Positions 51,683 to 60,429 of a stretch of DNA of 64,000 bases are shown one piece after another. Position 1 is the first letter of the stretch; each line of letters begins with the position of its first letter. The position numbers were made by a program, and so were the translations under genes. The DNA comes from Pandoraea pulmonicola (GTDB lineage Bacteria; Pseudomonadota; Gammaproteobacteria; Burkholderiales; Burkholderiaceae): assembly GCF_000815105.2 (NCBI RefSeq), contig NZ_CP010310.2, positions 3,224,001-3,288,000 of the forward strand, given 5' to 3'. The notes under the pieces are model-generated. The model had not been told where the DNA came from. It saw only the letters and a list, made by a program, of their open reading frames with translations, and did no database searches.

Positions 51683-52447
51683 TCACTTGAGCCCCAGGGG
51701 CTCGAAAATCAATTTGTCGTCTACCAGCCGCACCTGCACCGATCGCCCCTGAACTTCGGGCGGCAGCGCATGTTCGCCGGTCCGGTATATCCCGGCGATG
51801 GAAATCAGCTCGGGCTCGAGGCAGGTGCAGAAGATGCGCGCGTCGAGCTTGCCCTTCACGCCTGCCAGCGCCCGCCCCCGCAGCGGCGCGTAAATGTGAA
51901 TATTACCTTCCGCGATCACCTCCGCCCCGTAACTCACGAGATCGAGGATGATCAGATCGCCCTTCGCGTAGACCTGCTGGCCTGAACGCAACGGCTTGTC
52001 GATGATGGTCGAGGGAATCGCAGACGCTTCCGGAATGGCCGGCGCGGGCGCCGCCGCCACGGCTTCGGTCGCCTGCGTGGGCGCTGCCGCTTCCTCGTCG
52101 CGTGTGTCGCGTGAAGCACGCGAAACGCGCCGCTCGTGACTGTCCAGACGCGGCAGCCCGTCGACGACCGCCCATTCGGCCTGCTCGGTATTGGCGACCA
52201 CGCCGATCGGCTTCATACGGAATTCGGCCAGCATTTCGGCCAACGCCGGCACGGCCACCCGCTCCTCGCCCGCCAGACGCCGCACGTCGATGGCGACCGT
52301 GTCCCCCGCAAAGAACTCCGGGGTGGCTTCGAACCGTTGCGCCAGCTCGGTGCGCAGCGTGTCCAGTTGAGGCGTCTTGACCACGAAATGCAGCGTGTCC
52401 ACTGCACCGCTGCGTAACTCGAAATACGGCGTTTTCTTTTGCGGCAT
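51683..52447 (-). CDS. minC: Septum site-determining protein MinC
   Basis: FtsZ-assembly inhibitor recruited by MinD. 254 residues: an N-terminal FtsZ-binding domain, an Ala/Pro-rich linker (about residues 115-150) and the C-terminal beta-helix with [35 protein letters not shown]. The ATG at 52447 is preferred to an in-frame TTG ten codons upstream. Confidence 0.97.
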   Translation of the reverse strand: MPQKKTPYFELRSGAVDTLHFVVKTPQLDTLRTELAQRFEATPEFFAGDTVAIDVRRLAGEERVAVPALAEMLAEFRMKPIGVVANTEQAEWAVVDGLPRLDSHERRVSRASRDTRDEEAAAPTQATEAVAAAPAPAIPEASAIPSTIIDKPLRSGQQVYAKGDLIILDLVSYGAEVIAEGNIHIYAPLRGRALAGVKGKLDARIFCTCLEPELISIAGIYRTGEHALPPEVQGRSVQVRLVDDKLIFEPLGLK

Positions 52448-52798
52448 GTCAGGTTGTTGTGCGGGAATTGCTGGCAAATTGGGCCATTCTACCGTCCCTC
52501 CTGCTCGTGCAAACCCAAAATAAGTGGCACAAAGGGCCGCCTCGCATGAATTTCATCATTATTGCATCGCAGCAAATACAAGAATTTTGTATACGCTCCG
52601 AAGGCTCCGGAATGCTATCGGAATGACACCGTAATGTCATCACGACAGCCTATGCTGGCGGTGGGAAAGTTCATGAAGAGAAATGCTGCGACGCAGCATC
52701 GAAAGTGCGAATTTTGTCGCGCAAGTGCCATATTCGTGACCTATCCTTAAAGTCCCTGACGAGGGACCCCCAGTGGAACCGCAAACCGGGAGACGAAG
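52448..52798. promoter_or_regulatory. AT-richer intergenic region with two dyads, between minC and a small gene
   Basis: Markedly less GC-rich than its surroundings. It holds an inverted repeat ATACAA-gaatt-TTGTAT (52576-52592) on the minC side and a nearly perfect palindrome ATGCTGCG-a-CGCAGCAT (52683-52699) on the side of the small gene. A small GTCCC/GGGAC hairpin (52752-52767) lies in the leader of the small gene. Promoters for both divergent genes must be here, but no clear -35/-10 pair was found. Confidence 0.5.
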
Positions 52799-52987
52799 AT
52801 GCTGAGTCATCATGAATTTGCCACCCTGATGCTGGTCAAGGACGCTCCTGAGCAAGTGGAGCTTGATCGCCCGGATCTCGAATCGTTGCTCGAGAGCAAA
52901 CTGATCGAATGGGAAGAGTTGGAAACGGGTGGGAAATCCCCGCGACTGACTGTCCAGGGCAAATATGTCCTTCAGGCCGTTGCCTGA
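52799..52987 (+). CDS. Small conserved-looking protein of unknown function (62 residues)
   Basis: Not recognised. 62 residues, acidic, with a possible winged-helix or all-helical fold (LESLLESKLIEWEEL; KSPRLTVQGKYVLQAV resembles the wing part of small winged-helix proteins). It has a GGGAGACG ribosome site, its own upstream dyad and a terminator directly after it, so it is a real single-gene unit. A role in DNA binding is a guess only. Confidence 0.75.
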   Translation: MLSHHEFATLMLVKDAPEQVELDRPDLESLLESKLIEWEELETGGKSPRLTVQGKYVLQAVA

Positions 52988-53021
52988 GCGCCCAGCCTGT
53001 TTTAAGGTGTCAGCAGTAACG

Positions 53022-53048
53022 AAAAGCCCGCCTTCCGGCGGGCTTTTT
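53022..53048. terminator. Bidirectional terminator after the 62-residue gene
   Basis: Perfect 11-base-pair stem AAAAGCCCGCC/GGCGGGCTTTT with a TTCC loop and five T on the plus strand. Four T on the minus strand can serve the small membrane protein gene as well. Confidence 0.9.
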
Positions 53049-53092
53049 ATCTGGCGGGGGGCTCTCCCCCCTGCCTTCCCTGCGCAATTCAA

Positions 53093-53242
53093 TCAACTGT
53101 GTCGGACGTCCCGGCGGTGCCGACGCCACGTGTGTCGGGCCGCGGGATGTTCACGACACCAGTTGCGATCGACGAGCCAGGCGACGGCAGCGCCGACGAC
53201 CAGCACGATCACCAACATTGCAATCAAGCTCCCTGTAAGCAT
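53093..53242 (-). CDS. Small single-span membrane protein (49 residues)
   Basis: Not recognised. The frame encodes 49 residues starting MLTGSLIAMLVIVLVVGA, a single hydrophobic helix (about residues 5-24), followed by a basic tail rich in Arg and His (RHTWRRHRRDVRH). A perfect AGGAGG lies five bases before the ATG, the best ribosome site in this part of the window, and a terminator lies downstream. This supports a true small membrane protein with the positive tail in the cytoplasm. Function unknown. Confidence 0.6.
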   Translation of the reverse strand: MLTGSLIAMLVIVLVVGAAVAWLVDRNWCREHPAARHTWRRHRRDVRHS

Positions 53243-53310
53243 GGCGGCCTCCTAACTTCGACATGGCGGGATGGCACGTCTTCATTCTAGGCAATCCCTA
53301 TCGAATTGGG

Positions 53311-53384
53311 TACCCGAAAGTGCTTCGGGTATACCGCGTTTGCCACAGGCCAAAAGTGCTGCGTTCGCCCGGCCAAAGTGTTGG
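53311..53384. repeat. Dyad and three CCRAAAGTG-type repeats upstream of the small membrane protein
   Basis: TACCCGAA-agtgc-TTCGGGTA (53311-53331) is a perfect eight-base-pair dyad. Related words CCGAAAGTGCTTCGG (53314), CCAAAAGTGCTGCG (53350) and CCAAAGTGTTGG (53373) follow. They may be binding sites for one regulator. The rest of 53243-53456 shows nothing. Confidence 0.4.
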
Positions 53385-53456
53385 CGCAGCGCAGCACGAC
53401 ACCTGGCGCAACGGCAATGCGCGACGATGATCCGTCGTCGCATTGTCGGAAGCCAC

Positions 53457-54248
53457 TCATAGTGAGTCGACCACACCACCATCGACGCGAAGCGCCGCGC
53501 CGGTCGTGGCCGACGCCTGCGGCGACGCAACATAAACGACCATGTTCGCCACCTCCGCCGTACTCGCCGCGCGCTCGATGAGCGAACTCGGACGGTGCTC
53601 CCGCACGAACGCGGCGGCCGCCTGCTCCATGTCGGCGTTCGCCGGCACGCCCGATGCATGCAGCATTGCCGCCATGCCATCGGAAAGCGTCGGACCAGGC
53701 AGCACGGCGTTGACCGTCACGCCCGTGCCGCGCATGCGCTTTGCCAAGCCACGCGAGACCGCGAGCTGTGCCGTCTTCGTCATCCCGTAATGAATCATGT
53801 CCGCGGGAATGTTCAATGCCGACTCCGACGCGATGAAGACCACACGCCCCCAGCCACGGGTGGCCATGCCGGGCAGATAGGCGCGCGAGAGCCGCACCCC
53901 CGACATGACGTTGACATCGTAGAAATGCTGCCAGGCCTCGTCGGGAATCTCGAAAAAGTCCTGCGGACCGAAGATGCCGGCGTTGTTCACGAGAATGTCG
54001 ACGTCCGGCACGGCGGACACCAGCGTGTCGCACCCGAGCGCGCTCGACACGTCGGCAGCCACACCGCGCACCTGTGCATCGGGTACGGCCTTGCGCAACT
54101 TCGCGACAGCGGCGTCCACTCCTTCGCGCGAACGGCCGTTGACGATGGTCGTTGCACCGGCCGCCGCCAGTCCGTGCGCGATGGCGAAGCCGATGCCGGC
54201 CGTCGACGCCGTCACCAGCGCCACCTTGTCCTTCAGATCGATATGCAT
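53457..54248 (-). CDS. SDR-family oxidoreductase (second of a pair)
   Basis: A 263-residue classical short-chain dehydrogenase. Motifs: ASTAGIGFAIA (cofactor; the usual Gly-x-x-x-Gly-x-Gly is TASTAGIG), NNAGIFG, catalytic Ser in ASESALNI and Tyr/Lys in YGMTK. Starts with an AGGAGG site 23 bases after the first SDR gene. Substrate unknown. Confidence 0.88.
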   Translation of the reverse strand: MHIDLKDKVALVTASTAGIGFAIAHGLAAAGATTIVNGRSREGVDAAVAKLRKAVPDAQVRGVAADVSSALGCDTLVSAVPDVDILVNNAGIFGPQDFFEIPDEAWQHFYDVNVMSGVRLSRAYLPGMATRGWGRVVFIASESALNIPADMIHYGMTKTAQLAVSRGLAKRMRGTGVTVNAVLPGPTLSDGMAAMLHASGVPANADMEQAAAAFVREHRPSSLIERAASTAEVANMVVYVASPQASATTGAALRVDGGVVDSL

Positions 54249-54271
54249 GGGACCTCCTGGAATATCCGTGG

Positions 54272-54985
54272 TCAGGCGATCGCGCCGCCCGCGTCGATCA
54301 GCACGGTCGAGCCGGTTGCGCTCGGCGTACCCGCGAGATAGAGAATCGTGTTGGCCACGTCTTCGGCGGCCACCACCCGGCGTGCCGGCAGACGCTCGGC
54401 GGCATTGCGGTACATCGCCTCGCGATCGGCCTCGGAAAGCTTGTTCCACAGCGGCGTGACCGTCAGGCCCGGCGATACCGTGTTCACGCGCACCGGCGAG
54501 AGTTCGAGAGCGAGACCGCGGCCCAGGGCCTCGATGGCCGCGTTGATTGCCCCCTGCACCACCGACGAGGTGCTCGGCCGCACGCTCAGATAGCCCGATG
54601 TCAGCGTGAGCGAGCCGCCATCCTCGATACGGGCGAAACGCGCGACGTGATAGGTGCCCCAGAACTTGCTGTCGAAGGCGGCATGCGCATCGTCGAGCGG
54701 GAGCTTGCGCACTTGCCCGGTCGGCGTTTGAGCGGCCGACATCACCACATGCTGCCACGATGCATGATCGGCAAAGAAGCGCTCGACCGCGGCGGCGTCG
54801 CTGATATCGAGCACGGCCGCGCGGGCGGTGTTGCCGATGGTGGCAAGCGCCTCGTCGAGCTTCGCCTGGTTGCGCGAAGCGATGGTGACGGCGGCCCCTG
54901 CCCTGGCGAACGCTTGTGCCGCGGCACGGCCGATGCCGGAACTGCCGCCGATGACCAACACGCGCTGACCTTCGAAATTGAACAT
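54272..54985 (-). CDS. SDR-family oxidoreductase (first of a pair)
   Basis: A 237-residue SDR with cofactor motif GGSSGIGRA. The active-site region is atypical: the usual NNAG is MSAAQ, and the usual Tyr-x-x-x-Lys is replaced in the SGYLSVRPSTSSVVQGAINAA region. This resembles the divergent SDRs without the Tyr/Lys pair, so its catalytic competence is uncertain. Divergent from the LysR gene, which probably controls it. Confidence 0.82.
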   Translation of the reverse strand: MFNFEGQRVLVIGGSSGIGRAAAQAFARAGAAVTIASRNQAKLDEALATIGNTARAAVLDISDAAAVERFFADHASWQHVVMSAAQTPTGQVRKLPLDDAHAAFDSKFWGTYHVARFARIEDGGSLTLTSGYLSVRPSTSSVVQGAINAAIEALGRGLALELSPVRVNTVSPGLTVTPLWNKLSEADREAMYRNAAERLPARRVVAAEDVANTILYLAGTPSATGSTVLIDAGGAIA

Positions 54986-55173
54986 GGTGAGACTCCTGGA
55001 AACGATGAGAACGGTTCGAGATTCGCAGCAATACGATTGCCATCCGACACCGGCGCGGCGCCATGAGCCGCCGTCGCGCGATGTCATGCCACCATTGTGA
55101 TCCTCGTCGACAGAAACGATAATCCACCTCGGAACTGAATGACTCTCTCCAAGATATTGATAATCGACACAAA

Positions 55174-56079
55174 ATGATCGATCAGACGCTGGACCTCGCA
55201 CTGTTCGACCGGATCGTGGCCACCGGCAGCATGTCGGCGGCGGCGCGCGAGATGGGCCTGTCGCTCGCGGTCGTGAGCAAACGGCTCGGACTGCTCGAGC
55301 AGCGCCTGGGCGTGCGGCTGCTCAATCGCACCACGCGCAGGCAGGCGCTCACGGAGGAGGGGCAGGTTTTTCACGCCTGCTGCCAGCGGATCCTGGCCGA
55401 GATCGCCGAGACCGAACGGCTGATGACGCGACAGGCCGGCACCGTCGGCGGGGTGCTGCGCATCAGCGCCCCGCGCGCGTTCGGCCGCCGCCATCTCGCG
55501 CCGCTGCTCGTTGCTTTCCGGGAACGGCACCCGGACCTCAAGGTGTATCTGGAACTGAGCGATCTCTGGGTCGACCTCGTGGCGCACGGCATCGACGTCG
55601 CGATCCGCGTGGGCACTCTGCCCGACTCCAGTCTCGTCGCCCAGGAGCTCGCCCCCAACTACCGCGTGCTGGTCGCCTCGCCGGGCTATCTGGCGCGCCA
55701 TGGTACGCCGCAGGAAGTCGGCGACCTGCAGCAACACGACTGCATTCTGTTCGGCAATGCACCGCATGGCGATTGGCGTTTCGTATGGCAGTCCGAAACG
55801 GTTCGGATCCAGGTGCGCGACACCTACGTCGTTGACGACGGGGACACCGCGCACGAGCTGGCGCTGCATGGCGCGGGCATCGCGCAGAAATCGATCTGGG
55901 ACGTGGGCGACGACCTCAAGGCCGGACGGCTCGTGCGCGTATTGCCTGCGTTGCAGATCCCGGCGTCGCCACTTCACGCGGTGTACCCGCACGGCCGTCA
56001 TCTCGCGCCGCGTACGCGAGCCTTTGTGGATTTTCTGCGCGACAGATTGCGTGCTTCGTGGCGCTGGCCACAGCATTGA
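55174..56079 (+). CDS. LysR-family transcriptional regulator
   Basis: A 301-residue LysR regulator of the CrgA/AaeR-like group: an N-terminal winged HTH (DRIVATGSMSAAAREMGLSLAVVSKRL) and a periplasmic-binding-like effector domain. It diverges from the SDR pair, the usual layout for a regulator of its neighbours. GATAATC occurs twice in the intergenic space (55118 and 55159). The second is part of a possible -10 (GATAAT) that ends ten bases before the ATG, and no Shine-Dalgarno is seen. Confidence 0.9.
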   Translation: MIDQTLDLALFDRIVATGSMSAAAREMGLSLAVVSKRLGLLEQRLGVRLLNRTTRRQALTEEGQVFHACCQRILAEIAETERLMTRQAGTVGGVLRISAPRAFGRRHLAPLLVAFRERHPDLKVYLELSDLWVDLVAHGIDVAIRVGTLPDSSLVAQELAPNYRVLVASPGYLARHGTPQEVGDLQQHDCILFGNAPHGDWRFVWQSETVRIQVRDTYVVDDGDTAHELALHGAGIAQKSIWDVGDDLKAGRLVRVLPALQIPASPLHAVYPHGRHLAPRTRAFVDFLRDRLRASWRWPQH

Positions 56080-56156
56080 CGATGGTGCGGCTCCGGTGAG
56101 GCGCGGATCCGGCGCCATCGGATGACGGGCCGGCTGTCTCACCTGCGCGCCGGAAA

Positions 56157-56193
56157 AAGAAAACGCCGCGATCCCTTTCAGGGTATCGCGGCG
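56157..56193 (-). terminator. Intrinsic terminator of rdgC
   Basis: On the minus strand a strong stem (CGCCGCGAT/ATCGCGGCG with further inner pairs) is followed by TTTTCTTTT. Confidence 0.85.
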
Positions 56194-56246
56194 CGCTTGT
56201 CGCTATCTCACGAGAGTGGGCGACTTCCGGTGTCGCCCGGCGCCCC

Positions 56247-57155
56247 TCAGGCCGCCTTGTCCATCTGACGCTCGCCACCGAGCGCTTCGACCAAGTCGGC
56301 GAGCAGGCGCGCCAGCTCACCGGTCATCAGTGCGACGTCGGCGTCGAACTTCTCGGCCTCGCCTTCGGCCGTCGGATCGGCGGCGTCCTTGATCACGTCG
56401 AGCGGTGTGACGCGCTTGACGATGAAGGCATCCGTGAGCACGAACGAGATGCGGTCGTTCCACGTCATCGCCAGCTTGGTGCAGCGTTTGCCGGCTTCGA
56501 TGTGCTGACGCACGTCCGCACCGTCGAGCGGGTGACGCACATAGCGCACGGCCGCCTTCTCGTCGGTATTCGAGCGCAGTTCCACGTCCTGGTCGACGGT
56601 GAAGCCGGACGGGGCGTCATTGCCGGCGAGCCACGACGTCATCATCGCGACCGGCGCTTCGTTGAGTTCCACGGGCTCGAGCACGATGTCGAGCGTCTTG
56701 AGCAACAGGCTGCGCACTTCGTCGGCCTTGGCGGGCGACGCGGCGTCGATCACCAGCCAACGGTTGACCGGATCGATCCACACACGCGTATCGCGACGAA
56801 TGCCGAACGCACGCGGCAGCAGTTCGTCGGTGACCTGCTCCTTGAGTTCGCGCATCTGCTTGCGCCCGGGCTTGAAGCCCTGCTGCTCTTCGAGCTCGGC
56901 GGCCTTGGCGCGCGTGACCTGATTCACGACGGTCGACGGCAGCAGCTTTTTCTCGGCGCGATACGCAATCAGGAACTGACGGTTGACGCTGTGCACGAGC
57001 TCGCCGCCATCACGCGGCGGCGCCCAGCCCTGCACTTGCAATTCGAGGCTGCCGCCCTCGCGGAAGGCGTGCTTCTCGAGCGCTTCTTCCATTTGCGCGA
57101 CGCTCATGGACCAACCGGCAGGAATTCGGTGCAACTGAAGATTCTTGAACCACAT
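56247..57155 (-). CDS. rdgC: Recombination-associated protein RdgC
   Basis: Ring-shaped DNA-binding protein that modulates RecA activity; associated with the nucleoid. 302 residues, as in E. coli. Typical start [11 protein letters not shown] and the segments [16 protein letters not shown] and LTDAFIVKR. An in-frame start nine codons upstream is rejected on family length. Confidence 0.95.
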   Translation of the reverse strand: MWFKNLQLHRIPAGWSMSVAQMEEALEKHAFREGGSLELQVQGWAPPRDGGELVHSVNRQFLIAYRAEKKLLPSTVVNQVTRAKAAELEEQQGFKPGRKQMRELKEQVTDELLPRAFGIRRDTRVWIDPVNRWLVIDAASPAKADEVRSLLLKTLDIVLEPVELNEAPVAMMTSWLAGNDAPSGFTVDQDVELRSNTDEKAAVRYVRHPLDGADVRQHIEAGKRCTKLAMTWNDRISFVLTDAFIVKRVTPLDVIKDAADPTAEGEAEKFDADVALMTGELARLLADLVEALGGERQMDKAA

Positions 57156-57232
57156 CGGCATCACCGCAACAAGCAAAAGCAACGATTCTACCAGCGACGC
57201 GAAGCGCGGCGAATCCCATTACACGTTTTGCC

Positions 57233-57700
57233 TCAGAGGAAGCGGTCGAGAATCTTCCGGCTGAGCTTGTCCAGCTTGCCCGTATCGCGGATGAGGAAGT
57301 GAATGCCGTGGCTGTCGGTGATGAGCAGCGTCTGTCCGCCCAGGCGACGGATGTCTTCCTCGCCGCGCAGCACGAACGAGGCCTCGCCCCGATGCGTCTC
57401 GACCGTCCACGTGCTGGGCGTGGCATAGGTCGACACGCCTTTGATGCGCTGCACCTCCGGCATGAATTCGCGCGCGGCGAGCTCTTCGCGCACGAGCGTC
57501 TGCATGGCGGCGGGCAGAACGTCGAGCGAATCGAGCCAGACCAGTTCGCGGCCTTCCGTGCTCACCAGGGCGAGCCCCGCTTCGGGCGCGGCAATCGGAA
57601 ACGCGCGCACAGGCACCACGCTTTCGTGGACAATGCCTGCCGCATCGGTCAGCACCAGACGACCGAAAGCGTTGCGCGAGAGGGTGAAATCAATCTGCAT
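57233..57700 (-). CDS. DUF1854 protein, cyanophycin-associated
   Basis: A 155-residue protein of the DUF1854 family, known from Burkholderiales beside an ABC transporter and cyanophycin synthetase genes. It has no membrane segment and a mixed alpha/beta pattern, with the conserved-looking WTVETHRGEASFVLRGEEDIRRL and LLITDSHGIHFLIRD. Starts 18 bases after the ABC transporter gene, in the same unit. Function unknown; a partner of the transporter is likely (inference). Confidence 0.85.
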   Translation of the reverse strand: MQIDFTLSRNAFGRLVLTDAAGIVHESVVPVRAFPIAAPEAGLALVSTEGRELVWLDSLDVLPAAMQTLVREELAAREFMPEVQRIKGVSTYATPSTWTVETHRGEASFVLRGEEDIRRLGGQTLLITDSHGIHFLIRDTGKLDKLSRKILDRFL

Positions 57701-57718
57701 GAGAATTCTCGCGAACGT

Positions 57719-60136
57719 TCAGTTGACGGAGAGCGGCTGGGCCGGCGTCGCCACCACGGCAGCGACGGTGGCAGCCACTTCGGCCGAGGCGACGACGTCG
57801 TCCACATCGGTGTCGACGTTGCGCTGCTGCGCCTGGTAAAGCTTGTAGTAAGCGCCTTCGCGCGCGATCAGTTCGTCGTGGTTGCCGACCTCCACGATCT
57901 TGCCGCGATCGAGCACCACGAGGCGATCGGCCTTGCGCAGCGTCGACAGCCGGTGTGCGATGGCGATCGTCGTACGTCCCTTGACGAGGTTGTCGAGCGC
58001 CTTCTGGATTTCCTTCTCGGTGGCGGTGTCCACCGACGACGTCGCTTCGTCGAGAATCAGAATGCGCGGATCGATGAGCAGCGCGCGCGCGATGGAAATA
58101 CGCTGGCGCTCGCCACCCGAGAGCGCCTGGCCGCGCTCGCCCACGAGCGAATCGTAGCCGTGCGGCAAGCGCAGAATGAACTCGTGCGCGTGCGCCGCGC
58201 GGGCGGCTGCCACGATCTCGGCACGCGTGGCGTCCGGCTTGCCGTAGGCGATATTGTCGGCGATCGTGCCGAAGAACAGAAACGGCTCCTGCAGCACGAG
58301 CCCCACGTTGCGGCGGAATTCCGAGACCGGCAGTGCGCGGATATCCACGCCGTCGATCTGGATCGAGCCTTCGGCCACGTCGTAGAAGCGGCAGATCAGG
58401 TTGACCAGCGTGCTCTTGCCCGAACCGCTATGCCCCACGAGCCCGATCATCTCGCCGGGCGCGATGCGCAGATCCATGCCGCGAATCACCGACCGGTTGC
58501 CGTAGCGAAAGCCGATGTCGCGCAGATCGATGGCGCCCTTCACTTCCTTCAGATGCACGGGGTTGACCGGCTCGGGCACGTTCGAGACGTGATCGAGCAC
58601 GTCGAAGATCCGTTTGGCGCCCGCGGCGGCCTTCTGCGTGACCGACACGATGCGGCTCATCGAGTCGAGACGCGTGTAGAAGCGGCTGATGTAAGTGAGG
58701 AATGCGGCGAGCACACCGACCGTGATCTCGTGCTTCGAAATCTGCCAGATGCCGAAGATCCACACCACGAGCAGACCCACTTCGGTCAGGAAGGTGACGG
58801 TCGGCGAGAACAGCGACCACACGCGGTTCACCCGGTCGTTGACCACGAGGTTGTGGCGGTTCGCTTCCTTGAAGCGTGCGACCTCACGATTTTCCTGCGC
58901 AAATGCCTTCACCACGCGAATGCCCGGAATCGTATCGGCGAGCACATTGGTGATTTCGGCCCAGATGCGGTCGACCTTCTCGAAGCCGTGACGCAAACGG
59001 TCGCGCACCAGGTGGATCAGCCAGGCGATGAACGGCAGCGGCACCAGCGTGACCACGGCGAGCCACGGGTTGATCGACACGAGAATGACCGCCGTCATGA
59101 TGATCATCAGCACATCGGTGGCGAAGTCGAGCAGGTGCAGCGAGAGGAACACGCAGATGCGGTCGCTCTCCGAACCGATACGCGCCATCAGGTCGCCCGT
59201 GCGCTTGCCGCCGAAGTATTCGAGCGAGAGCCGCAGCAGATGCGAGTACGTGGCCGTGCGCAGATCGGCGCCGATCCGCTCGGACACCTTCGCCAGCAAG
59301 TACGTGCGCCCCCAGCCCAGCACCCACGCGATGACGCCTGCGCCGAGCAAGCCGGACAGGTACATCGCCACGCGACTGTAGTCGATCGGCTGGCCGTTCT
59401 GGAACGGAATCAGCACGTTGTCCATCAGCGGCATCGTCAGATACGGCGGGATCAGCGTGGCGCCGGTGGCGCACAACGTGAGCAGGAAGCCGGCGAGCAA
59501 CTGGAATCGATACGGGCGTGCGAAACGCCACAGACGCAGCAATGCCCACGTCGACGGTGGGGCTTCCGTTTCGGGATTGCACTGCGGGCAGTCGTCAACG
59601 CCCGGCGGCAATTCGGCCTGACAGATCGGGCACGTGCCCGCCTCCGCCTGCTCGGCCGCGGCGGCACCCCCGGCCACGAGGGCGTCGCGCTGGCGCACCA
59701 CGGTGTCCATCAGTTGCAGGGCGGCGGGATTGTGGCCCAGCGTGTAACGCCAGTGGGCGAGTTTCTCGCCCGCGTCGCACACTTCCAGCGAGCCCACCCC
59801 CGCGTGGTCCGTATGCGCGAGCGACAAGTCGGCGCGGTACGGCAGCGACTGCCACGGCCCCTGCCCGCCGTCGCGGCGCGGCGCGCGCGCGAGCAAGCGG
59901 CGTTCTGTCGCCACGACCACGCCTCGGGCGAAGTGCAGTTGGGCGTCGAGATCGATGGGCAGCCATGCCAGGACGGACTCGCCGGCGTCCAACTGCGCGG
60001 CGACGTCCGGATACCAGGATTCGGCGGCGGCACTGCGGCCGATGGTGGAGGCGGAAGACGAACCGGCGGCGTCGCTTTCGGAAGCGGCTTGCGGCATGGC
60101 GGCGCCGGAAGGCGCCGGTGTAGAGGTGTCAGTCAT
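57719..60136 (-). CDS. ABC transporter (permease-ATPase fusion) with PH-like and zinc-ribbon domains, cyanophycin-associated
   Basis: An 805-residue half-transporter of the ABCB/MsbA type with an unusual front. Residues about 45-150 resemble a bacterial PH-like domain (ESVLAWLP, ERRLLARAP, LEVCDAGEKLAHWRYTLG). A zinc ribbon CPIC-x10-CPQC follows (Cys169, Cys172, Cys183, Cys186). Six membrane helices run from about residue 205, and the ATPase has Walker A GHSGSGKST, signature LSGGERQR and Walker B ILILDEATSSVD. Divergent from the cyanophycin synthetase genes and upstream of DUF1854, as in other Burkholderiales. The cargo is unknown. ATG at 60136 used; an in-frame TTG 14 codons upstream is less likely. 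Confidence 0.87.
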   Translation of the reverse strand: MTDTSTPAPSGAAMPQAASESDAAGSSSASTIGRSAAAESWYPDVAAQLDAGESVLAWLPIDLDAQLHFARGVVVATERRLLARAPRRDGGQGPWQSLPYRADLSLAHTDHAGVGSLEVCDAGEKLAHWRYTLGHNPAALQLMDTVVRQRDALVAGGAAAAEQAEAGTCPICQAELPPGVDDCPQCNPETEAPPSTWALLRLWRFARPYRFQLLAGFLLTLCATGATLIPPYLTMPLMDNVLIPFQNGQPIDYSRVAMYLSGLLGAGVIAWVLGWGRTYLLAKVSERIGADLRTATYSHLLRLSLEYFGGKRTGDLMARIGSESDRICVFLSLHLLDFATDVLMIIMTAVILVSINPWLAVVTLVPLPFIAWLIHLVRDRLRHGFEKVDRIWAEITNVLADTIPGIRVVKAFAQENREVARFKEANRHNLVVNDRVNRVWSLFSPTVTFLTEVGLLVVWIFGIWQISKHEITVGVLAAFLTYISRFYTRLDSMSRIVSVTQKAAAGAKRIFDVLDHVSNVPEPVNPVHLKEVKGAIDLRDIGFRYGNRSVIRGMDLRIAPGEMIGLVGHSGSGKSTLVNLICRFYDVAEGSIQIDGVDIRALPVSEFRRNVGLVLQEPFLFFGTIADNIAYGKPDATRAEIVAAARAAHAHEFILRLPHGYDSLVGERGQALSGGERQRISIARALLIDPRILILDEATSSVDTATEKEIQKALDNLVKGRTTIAIAHRLSTLRKADRLVVLDRGKIVEVGNHDELIAREGAYYKLYQAQQRNVDTDVDDVVASAEVAATVAAVVATPAQPLSVN

Positions 60137-60229
60137 TGCTGCGGCAGACGTGTCCTCAAGGAGCGGACATCGAGACAAACGGAGAAGAGACGAGGCGGAC
60201 TTTCCCTGTCAGTCCGCAAATTTGCCGCA

Positions 60230-60235
60230 AGTATA
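60230..60235 (-). promoter_or_regulatory. Candidate -10 box of the ABC transporter gene
   Basis: TATACT on the minus strand, 94 bases before the start codon; the -35 is poor. Confidence 0.3.
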
Positions 60236-60324
60236 ACCACAGCGACGCTTTTTGCGGCGTGGAGTTCCCCGATGACACACCGCACAACGGAAATATTGTT
60301 GCGACGGTCAACCGTTTGCGGGCT

Positions 60325-60353
60325 TTCACGTTAAGTAACCAGTTAACTGTAAT
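60325..60353 (+). promoter_or_regulatory. Candidate promoter and palindrome upstream of the cyanophycin synthetase genes
   Basis: TTCACG, a 17-base spacer and TGTAAT form a weak promoter. The spacer holds the perfect ten-base palindrome CAGTTAACTG (60340-60349), a possible operator. Confidence 0.35.
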
Positions 60354-60429
60354 AGCGCGACCGGCTGTGCCGCCCGAAATCGGCCTCGCCGGCTTCCCAG
60401 ACCAGCCAGAACGCGTGAAATAGCCTTAG

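Noticed and set aside
57299..60334. A 1011-codon open frame on the plus strand.
   Set aside because: Antisense of the ABC transporter and DUF1854 genes; no domain, no ribosome site.
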